Assembly: GCA_001953115.1 (NCBI GenBank)
Contig: LSSL01000560.1
Location: 19,077 to 60,347 of the forward strand
Direction of reading: 5' to 3'
DNA length: 41,271 bases
Source of the DNA: Smittium mucronatum
Taxonomy: Eukaryota; Kickxellomycota; Harpellomycetes; Harpellales; Legeriomycetaceae
In this document: piece after piece, positions 34,317 to 41,271 of the stretch
Layout of the letters: every line of letters begins with the position of its first letter
How positions within the stretch are numbered: position 1 is the stretch's first letter
Position numbers and translations under genes: made by a program
Notes under the pieces: generated by a model
Told to the model about the DNA's origin: nothing
Seen by the model: the letters and a program-made list of their open reading frames with translations, nothing else
Databases searched by the model: none

Positions 34317-35552
34317 CTTAAATATAATAATGAGCTTATTTGATAGCACGGAATTTAAATTCGCCCACATTGTTGTTATTAGTAAAATATGATAAATTAG
34401 TTTAAAAAAGCGAACATCTCTAACATTATTGGCTTAATGTTGTTATGGATTACACTCAACCAATGGTTGGGTAGTAAAATATGTCTGTTTCCTAAAGATG
34501 TCTCATGAGCAGGTTAAGGAGTTTCATTACTCTATCTTAAGAATTCCTACGAAGTGGATATTATTATGTTAATCATATTAATTGGGTTTTTATTGGACTG
34601 TAAATTTTTCTCATAGGCAATTTTTGTTTTAGGTAAATATAAAAGAAAGGGCACCTGTGCTTATATGAACCATTCAGTCCAAAACAGATTTGTTGGAAAT
34701 ACAGATTGGTTTTGATGTAAATCGGTACATCAATTTTAATATTTCCGTTTAAAGAATCATTTTTCAAAGAACCACTTTTTTGTGTATTACAGAATTTAAT
34801 TTATAAATGGAATATCAAGAGTCAATTTTACCTATATACTGATTTTTACAATCCATTAGTGAAAATTTTCTCTATTTTGGGTAGAAAAATGTTGAATTAA
34901 TCCAGCAAAATAATGATTTTTGCGCATAAGAAATGTGATTAGCGCTAATCTTCAAACTTTTTGGGGCCTCTTTAATGAAATTAAAAATAGTTGTTAGCCT
35001 GTGCACCGTTTTTAAATTCCAGGGAATGCAATGCATATATTATAAATTTCTACAATAATGGTATTCGTATATAGTGAAAAACAATATCTTCTTTTGGTAT
35101 AATATAACTAATATAACGTGGGTATTAAAATCATATTTTCTTGAAAATTTTAATAATGACTGGTTTAGTTTCTAGTGTTTTATGGATAGTGATTTTCTTC
35201 GGATAATAGAGATATTAATGGGTCCCTATCATTTTTTATTAATTACAAGTATTTTCTATAAATAGACAATTGAAGTCTACCGAACAAAAAACGAAATTTT
35301 TATAAATATACCCCATTCATTTTGAAATTAGGCATGCTTTTTAAATCATAGGCAGACAGTGGTCCAAATTTAGTGTATTTCACAGGATACACATATTCCA
35401 TAATCGTTGATAATCTTAATTTACTATTTGTCTAAATTCTTTATTGTTTGTATCTCAAATTTTTTAAAAGCATCCTGTTTATGGCAAAATATGAACAATA
35501 TCAAACAAAATTTTGAGCCTGTTTTCCAAAACTTTTTTACATTTTTTAAAAT
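34317..35552. other. Intergenic region, no gene supported
   Basis: The only frame above 60 codons (34573-34767, minus) has an AT-driven composition, no motif and no coding continuation on either side. No repeat copy or RNA gene was seen. Confidence 0.5.
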
Positions 35553-35759
35553 ATGATATATGTAAAAGTAATCACGAGCAAAAACACATCCTTTTTCATG
35601 TTTGATTATAGCAGGCTTCCTAACATTCTCCTATTATTCGAAGAGCAGATAGTTTTAAAAGGGTCCCTTTTTTTCTTTTACAGGTTATTAAATATAAACG
35701 CTATTAATGATTTTCTTATTCTACAAAGTAAAAAAAAAGGAAAGAGGGTTTTGGGATAA
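35553..35759 (+). CDS. Possible small hypothetical protein, 68 aa
   Basis: Not recognised. The frame starts at ATG 35553, two codons after an in-frame TAA at 35547, so the start is well bounded. The product is hydrophobic in its first two-thirds, including a Leu/Phe-rich stretch around residues 25-47, and ends in a basic tail (QSKKKGKRVLG). It converges on the transposase-like gene, with 76 bp between the two stop codons. Its only support is this position beside a real gene and a slightly less AT-biased codon use. A chance open frame is at least as likely. Confidence 0.22.
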   Translation: MIYVKVITSKNTSFFMFDYSRLPNILLLFEEQIVLKGSLFFFYRLLNINAINDFLILQSKKKGKRVLG

Positions 35760-35835
35760 ATTAGAAATGTAAATCTATTTTAATCGAAAAAACGGCAAGC
35801 GCTTCTTCTCTAAGGTTAGAAATTTCGAGCATGAG

Positions 35836-36942
35836 CTACACAAAGTCCTCAAACCTTTCCGAGTCGTCTTGAATCCATTCGGGTTCCATTTCGCATGCGA
35901 TATTATGTAAGACAGCTGTTGCTCTAATCCAACTTTCTACTTTGCTAGCATCTTCAGACTTTTTTAGTTGTTTTTTCATTTGTAATAAAGAACCCCACCT
36001 AGATTTCCAAAGATAAATGGTTTTATTTGTGACCTGTTGCATTTTTAGAATATTTGAATTTATAGCTGCATTATTTTCGCTTTGTTCCGGGAATCTAAGG
36101 CCAGTTACATGCGGGTAATCTTGGACAAATGCACTAGATATACACTCATTTTCTTTGAAATAACGCTCAGGGTTTATTGACATCGGAGTAGATTCCCACA
36201 AGAATTCTAGGCTTTGAGATCCAGGTGAAAATGTACCCAAATACCTAATGAAGTATTTATCATCGCATACCATTAATGAACTAACCCCGTAACTCGTAGA
36301 ATTCTTCTCACCAGAAAATTGATATGATAAAGGATCAATAGCCGGCCTCTGTGTAAAATATATTTCCACAGGCGAACACAATCCAATAATATTAGGAACA
36401 GAATATTTACTCTCAAACCCCTTAGATAGTAGCTGCCTCTCGTCATTATTTGGCCAAGATATGTAACTTCTAGATATGTTATTTAATGCTTTTAAAACCC
36501 GTTCGGTGTACAATGAAACTGTTCCGTTAGCTTTTCCCGTTTCTTCGGCTATCCTACTAATCGATGTTTTTTTCTCGCTTGAACCAAGTCTATACAAAGC
36601 AACAAATAGCTGAAAACGAACATCCGTTTGAGCATTCTTAGAGTCGTTTAAAAAAACAGGGTCTTTCTCAATCAAATTTTCTAAAAACAAAAATGTTTCT
36701 TTCTTTAATCTAATTTTTTTGTAGAATTCGATTTCAGGTAATTCCCAAGTCGTTTTTTGAAAGTCACTTGAAGCTTTTTGTATTTTTTCGCTTTTTTGAT
36801 TATGAGGGGGTTTTTTGGGGGGCTTCCAATGCTTCCATTTTTTCTCACTGTAGCTCCCATAGCTATCATCGTCATCCATCGATTGTTTATTGTCGTATGA
36901 GTCTTTGTCTCCTCTTTCACCGCCTGACTCTCGCGAATACAT
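35836..36942 (-). CDS. HARBI1-like (PIF/Harbinger-derived) DDE_Tnp_4 protein, active site lost
   Basis: An intact intronless frame of 368 codons, ATG at 36942 and TAG at 35836-35838, clearly richer in GC than its flanks. Residues 1-60 are charged and low-complexity (SMDDDD, then Lys/Pro-rich). Residues 107-152 (RFQLFVALYRLG, then GTVSLYTERVL) resemble the helix-turn-helix before the catalytic core of PIF/Harbinger transposases. Residues 225-242 (VCDDKYFIRYLGTFSPGS) and 313-355 (KSRWGSLL, then WIRATAVLHNIACEMEPEW) match the core and C-terminal signature. The catalytic positions are changed: GLCSPV (187-192) replaces the expected DGT motif, GSQSL (241-245) replaces GSxHD, the D-x-x-Y aspartate before Tyr276 is Val273, and the glutamate seven residues before Lys313 is Asn306. 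A domesticated, non-catalytic DNA-binding or scaffold protein is inferred, and a recently dead but still open element is the alternative. Family assignment is by motif reading only. Confidence 0.72.
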   Translation of the reverse strand: MYSRESGGERGDKDSYDNKQSMDDDDSYGSYSEKKWKHWKPPKKPPHNQKSEKIQKASSDFQKTTWELPEIEFYKKIRLKKETFLFLENLIEKDPVFLNDSKNAQTDVRFQLFVALYRLGSSEKKTSISRIAEETGKANGTVSLYTERVLKALNNISRSYISWPNNDERQLLSKGFESKYSVPNIIGLCSPVEIYFTQRPAIDPLSYQFSGEKNSTSYGVSSLMVCDDKYFIRYLGTFSPGSQSLEFLWESTPMSINPERYFKENECISSAFVQDYPHVTGLRFPEQSENNAAINSNILKMQQVTNKTIYLWKSRWGSLLQMKKQLKKSEDASKVESWIRATAVLHNIACEMEPEWIQDDSERFEDFV

Positions 36943-36983
36943 TTAATTCTACTGGGTTTGATTTTATTAAAATATAGTCATAA
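36943..36983. promoter_or_regulatory. 41-bp divergent intergenic spacer (possible bidirectional promoter)
   Basis: It separates two ATG codons on opposite strands. It is mostly A/T with one CCC/GGG trinucleotide: CCC about 15 nt upstream of the minus-strand start, and GGG about 30 nt upstream of the plus-strand start. TTAAAATATAG near 36968 is TATA-like. A CCC-type signal just upstream of start codons is described for microsporidian genes, but one trinucleotide is weak evidence. If the plus-strand frame is real, both genes would share this control region. Confidence 0.3.
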
Positions 36984-37226
36984 ATGTCAAAAGTAAAAAG
37001 ATACAGTGCTGTTTTGAAGAAAAATCAGCAAAAAAAAAATGGATTCAGAATAGTTAGAAAAAATACTGAGTCTTCCCATTCAAGGCTATTAAAACTATTT
37101 ATAACAACCAGATATTTTCAGCCTCGAATTAATCCCACCTTTCTGGAATCCAACTGGAATGCAATTACAAAAGAGGAAAGTCATATTAAAAATAATATAA
37201 GAGATGAAGTAATGAACCAAGTATAG
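36984..37226 (+). CDS. Small hypothetical protein, 80 aa, divergent to the transposase-like gene; perhaps truncated
   Basis: Not recognised. The product is Lys/Arg/Asn/Ser-rich with a basic N-terminus (MSKVKRYSAVLKKNQQKKNG) and mixed charged residues, less AT-driven in composition than chance frames in this window. Autonomous PIF/Harbinger elements usually encode a second, Myb/SANT-like DNA-binding protein beside the transposase, and the divergent 41-bp arrangement would suit that, but no Myb tryptophan pattern is visible. After the TAG at 37224 another frame stays open with plausible coding content (IDIFDNVKLRDWPSNHFDQF, to about 37304). The original frame then gives a further stretch to a TAG near 37358, so the gene may extend to about 37,360 with frameshifts. 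Confidence 0.4.
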   Translation: MSKVKRYSAVLKKNQQKKNGFRIVRKNTESSHSRLLKLFITTRYFQPRINPTFLESNWNAITKEESHIKNNIRDEVMNQV

Positions 37227-37360
37227 ACATATTCGATAATGTGAAATTACGAGATTGGCCTTCAAATCATTTCGACCAATTTTGGATTACTAAACGTTCC
37301 TGATTCAAGAAGTGCTCCTCCACAAAAAAAAAATCTCTTTCATCAGAATATCAAATAGGG
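37227..37360 (+). pseudogene. Possible frameshifted continuation of the divergent gene
   Basis: A different frame is open from about 37214 to a TGA near 37305 with a charged, Trp-containing product. The frame of the upstream 80-codon gene then reads on (VPDSRSAPPQKKNLFHQ) to a TAG near 37358. Two compensating one-base changes, or sequencing errors in A runs, would connect all three. An intron was considered, but no GT-AG pair joined the frames. Confidence 0.25.
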
Positions 37361-40300
37361 TTATAATCCAAACAAAAACTTTTCCATTTTATAAATTACC
37401 AAAATTTAAAATTGTATAAAATGTAATTTATTATTAAAAATGAAAGGAAAAAAATCACAGTCAGACTGACTATTGATGGACTCTATATTATTTCTGACCA
37501 GATTACCTAATATTAGTTCTACTTTTAAACACCATATTTCATAATAAATGGTAGAATTAAATGAAATAATTATCGAGAAAAAGACATTGAACGTTGTGCA
37601 AATTTCAAGTGTAGATTTAGTTGTTTACATAACCGTTTTTAAATCAAACATCTCTTCACATATTTACTAATATGGAAGCTCATACCAAATAATAAGCTCC
37701 CCTTGAAAATGTTATTACATAGTCACTTTTATGTATTAGGCAATAGGGATTTGGTTTTTATAATAAAAATTGGTTTAATTATGTAATATATAGATTCCGA
37801 TGCCTCAATATTTTTTCCACGACGAATGTCTCCCGCAAGCTTTATTACGTGTATAATTTTTACTCATTAGACCAATGCTGGATGCGGGTATAATTGGACA
37901 CAAGATCTGATTCACACCCAAGAAGAATGGCTTAAAAATGCTATTCCTAACCTGATGGTGTTATAATTATATATCCAATGCCTATTTTAAACCATCTAAA
38001 AAGCGTTTTATATAAGGCAATGTTCTGGTTCAATGATACAAACACAGAAATAGTCTATTTTGTAAATAATATTTGATACATTTTTTATTTGTATATCCAT
38101 ACCAACTAAATCCAAAAAGAAATCGCTCGGGTTTACAAATAAATTTAGTTCACATATTTGTCGTTTATTGGTAATTAAATCCGTATTTGTTTTGGAAATT
38201 TTCACATTAAGTGCAACAAATCGGTTATTTCTACATTGCTTCCCAGAATCAGGTAGTGGATTTTACGATATTTTATCAAAATATTAAATAAAAACTCCGT
38301 AGGGAAATCGAACAATGGTGAATCGTCTGTCACATAAAGAGGATTCCCACAGCCAAAATAGCATTTCAAATTTTGACTCATATTTTTATTAGAATATTTA
38401 ATGATGAGCTTAAATCAATTAGCTGCCCTTCCAAAGCACTTAAACAGAACTGTTATAGATATCTCAATAAATAATTATTCTTTAGCATAATTCTGAAAGC
38501 CAGATTGATATATAAATGCAACAAAACACATTCAGAACTGAAAGCTTACCTAAACTCAACTCCCCTATTTAATACATTAGGCATTTATTTTAGTAAAAAA
38601 AAAAGTTAGTCAACCAAAACCTGAACTCAAACCATAACTCGAACAGATATCGGGGTTTATGTAAATTAAAGTTAATATTTTATCGATATTTTACCACCCC
38701 TTTTTTTTGATATTTGCCGAAATAAATTTATGATCACATATCATTTCTTAGAGGCTGTTTTGAAACAGATCTGACAAATTTAGTCAAATAAAAACTCTTC
38801 TATAAAGTAAAATATTCTTATTTTGAAATTACAAATCTATTGCAGCCTCCCCCCCATTTTTCAAGCAGGAGAAAATCTGGAACCAGTGATTTAATAATTT
38901 CGAGTTTTAGTAAACACTTATAAACCCTTTTTTAAAAACCCTTTAATAATGTATCTTTGTTGTATTAATAAAAATATATGTAATTTGTTTTTAAAATAGC
39001 CACTTGTAGCTTTATTCGAAACCTAGTATGTAAAGCAATGAGAAAAATCTGCAGAGTTGTGACGATGGTCCAATGTCTATGAATTTAAATTTTTAAGCAG
39101 TGCCATCGAGTTTTTAAAACTCAAAAGTTGTGTTACGAATCCAATATTTGAACGGCTGCTATTCTAGTCGAGTATATTTTACTACTTAATCATTTTCTGG
39201 CCTTTTAATGCCCAGAACGCTCCATTTGCTCCGATTTTCTATGGTTTGACGAAATCCATTTATCAATCAAAGCCACACAGCCAACCGATTTAAATTAATA
39301 TCAAGTGTGTATTATACTGTATAAACATTGGCTATTAAGCTACGGAAATTTTTAGCTTACTGACCATTAATAAGTTTTGTGAGTAATCACAATTTAATTG
39401 GATATAAGGCGTAATTATTATTATTTTATAGCCTTTTTTATCGTCGAATCAAGGTAAATGCCAAGAAATACATACATTTTCGGCTGTTTAGGATTGCATT
39501 AAATGCAGATCTATTTTTTTAATCTAAACTAACACTGGAAAACAGTTAGCTCAATTCTTAAAATGTCGGAATATTTATATCTTTACAAATAGATACTTTT
39601 ACACAAGAATTGCGTTCATTATCTTAGCCAATACATGTTTATATATATAGTACCATCTTCAAAAGACGGTTTGGAACTTGCAAAAGATATTTATTCCAAG
39701 AAATTGATGATAAATTAACCTAACCCATCAGAAGTTTGTAATTAATCTTAGCTTTAGCTTGAAAAAAATTTATTTATCAAATGAACATGCATCCAATGGT
39801 CGTAAAAAAAGTGACATTTAAATTACTAAAATTATTATTCCAATTAAACAGAAAGGATCGATGAACATATCATAGACATTTACCCTGATTCACGAATACA
39901 AATTTATAAATAGAATTTTCTAGTGTGACTCATCATATTACCATGATATAATTTTATTAGTTCCTTTTCGAATTATAACTTTAATACTACCAGCATGAAT
40001 TATTTTGGGTTTAGTGGTTTCGAAAAATCTAAACCCCCAACATTCGGCAACCCATAGTCCAGTAGTTCAAAAATATAACCAAATTTTTAATTGTATAATT
40101 TTATTGGCAGATGTGGCATAACCATTTACTTTACGAGTTTTTTTCTCAGAATTTCAAATATTAATAATTTATATGCTCTCAAACAGCAAACTAATTGTAA
40201 AAACTCGACTATCTCTAAAGATTCGCCGCAGGTTTATAAATAAATGAAAGTTCTAATCAAGAACAGACTTTTTTTAATATTAAAACCATTGGCTATATTT
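37361..40300. other. Intergenic region, no gene supported
   Basis: No frame has a recognisable motif. A 73-codon stop-free stretch at 38066-38287 (plus) has no ATG, and the 65-codon minus frame at 38008-38205 lies on the opposite strand of it. Both are compatible with chance. A C7 run is at 38849-38855. No rRNA or tRNA was seen. Confidence 0.5.
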
Positions 40301-40511
40301 AACATATACCATCAATAAACCAATAAAGATTGGTAAAACATAATAACTCTAATAAAATTTCTACATTTTGCCAATGGAGGATTGGTTTTTTTAGTTCCTA
40401 TCTTGTGCTCCCAATAATTTTGTAAAATATTTTAGTGGTTTATTTCCAAATTAGGAAAGAGGTAATTTTTCAATAGGGAGGTACAGCTCTCTAAGAGAAT
40501 CTCACAAATAG
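40300..40511 (+). repeat. Dispersed repeat family, copy B
   Basis: Shows ATTTTGCCAATGGAGGATTGG at its start region, CCAAATTAGGAAAGAGG in the middle and CTCTCTAAGAGAATCTCAC at the end, in the same order and spacing as copy A. An upstream part with AATAAACCAATAAAGATT is shared with copies C and F. Confidence 0.6.
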
Positions 40512-41033
40512 TGATCTTTGGAACATAGCACTCGGAGACTTTTTTTTCAATTCAATACTTGTTAGACCAATGAAGTTAACAATTTATACATTCACAATCA
40601 CATTTTTCATGAAAAAAGCCATAATTTAACTAGGCAATAAAACCAAATCCCACCGAAAAATCTGTCTTTTTTTAGATTCGATTAAGGTTTAGTTTATAAT
40701 GGAAAGCAGCATTATTACGATATTTTAAAATACATTTTAAATATGTTTCATAATATTGATTATTAATAAGGCCAAGCATCTTTGTCACCTGGAAATGGTT
40801 CTCCATTTTCTGGGGTTATTTTGGGCGCCAGGGGGTTTATTAATAAACTCTGTTGGGTTTATGGAAAACTCTTTCTACTGTTCATTTGAGTCCAAATTAT
40901 GCCTTAAATAGTTATAAATAAATATATTTTTACGCTCTTATAAGTTTAAATGTTTTCAATAAAGTTAAAGAGAGGTCAATGGTTTGTCACTACCAAAGCT
41001 TCTAACTAAAGTATTCAAATATCTCATTTAATA

Positions 41034-41095
41034 TATGGGAGATTCTTTCGAAGACCAAACTTTTTTTTACAGTTCATACTATTGGCTATACTTGA
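41034..41095 (-). repeat. Dispersed repeat family, copy E (fragment)
   Basis: In complement it carries GTCTTCGAAAGAATCTCCCATA, the 3' landmark of the family. It lies head to tail against copy F, which runs to the window end. Confidence 0.45.
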
Positions 41096-41099
41096 ATTT

Positions 41100-41271
41100 A
41101 TAAAAAAATCACTCCAATAAAAATAGAAAAACATGCTGGCTCAAATAAATTATAACACTTTACCAGTAGAAAATTAGCCTCTAAAATTCATATTTTGAAT
41201 TGCCGAATAAATTAACACCGGATCTTATCATAGTCTTTGCTAATTTGGAAATATGGTGCTAAGATAAAAAA
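41100..41271 (+). repeat. Dispersed repeat family, copy F (cut by the window end)
   Basis: Shares CCAATAAAAATA, ACACTTTACCAGTAGAAAATTAG and GCTAATTTGGAAATATGGTGC with copy C in the same order. The terminal CTCTCAAAGAGAATCTC landmark would lie beyond the window. Confidence 0.5.

Noticed and set aside
36705..36977. Frames of about 70 codons overlapping the transposase-like gene on both strands
   Set aside because: Shadows of the Lys/Pro-rich N-terminal coding region in other frames.
38008..38287. 65-codon minus frame and 73-codon stop-free plus stretch over the same bases
   Set aside because: No ATG on the plus strand, no motifs, and lengths compatible with chance.

Overview
The window is AT-rich, gene-poor nuclear DNA from a eukaryote. 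No operons, ribosome-binding sites, rRNA, convincing tRNA or CRISPR array are visible. Mobile-element debris with eukaryotic hallmarks is present: poly(A)-tailed retro-insertions with target-site duplications, foldback/MITE-type inverted repeats, and a PIF/Harbinger-derived gene. The organism cannot be named from sequence alone. An AT-rich early-diverging fungus or a large-genome microsporidian fits the fungal look of the transposase-like protein and its compact divergent neighbour. An AT-rich invertebrate is not excluded.

Layout. (1) 1-27,997 is extremely AT-rich (about 80% or more by eye) with no credible gene. It holds a diverged long inverted repeat at 11,827-13,354, a few perfect hairpins, short microsatellites and isolated G or C runs. 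(2) At 14,220-15,656 a block of clearly higher GC interrupts this desert. It carries an unrecognised Gag-like/low-complexity reading frame broken by an in-frame TGA and by a 585-base N gap. The gap is flanked by an identical 67-bp sequence, most likely an uncollapsed assembly overlap. (3) From about 28 kb to the end the DNA is less AT-rich and packed with non-autonomous element remains: foldback arrays built on a CATTTCATCCAAT-like unit (28.0-30.2 kb), two tiny poly(A) retro-inserts with target-site duplications (30.86-31.08 kb), a possible TTAA-type MITE (31.2-31.4 kb), a well-defined 746-bp long-TIR element with a 9-bp target duplication (32,296-33,041), and at least seven partial copies of one dispersed repeat in both orientations.

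The only confident protein-coding gene is an intronless 368-codon reading frame at 35,836-36,942 (minus). It resembles PIF/Harbinger (HARBI1-like, DDE_Tnp_4) transposases in its helix-turn-helix and C-terminal regions but lacks every residue expected for the DDE active site. The frame is intact, so a domesticated, catalytically dead transposase is the most interesting candidate here. A short frame (36,984-37,226, plus) starts 41 bp away on the opposite strand and may be its partner gene, broken by frameshifts. Another short frame (35,553-35,759, plus) ends 76 bp from its stop codon. Together these form a compact three-frame cluster inside otherwise non-coding DNA.
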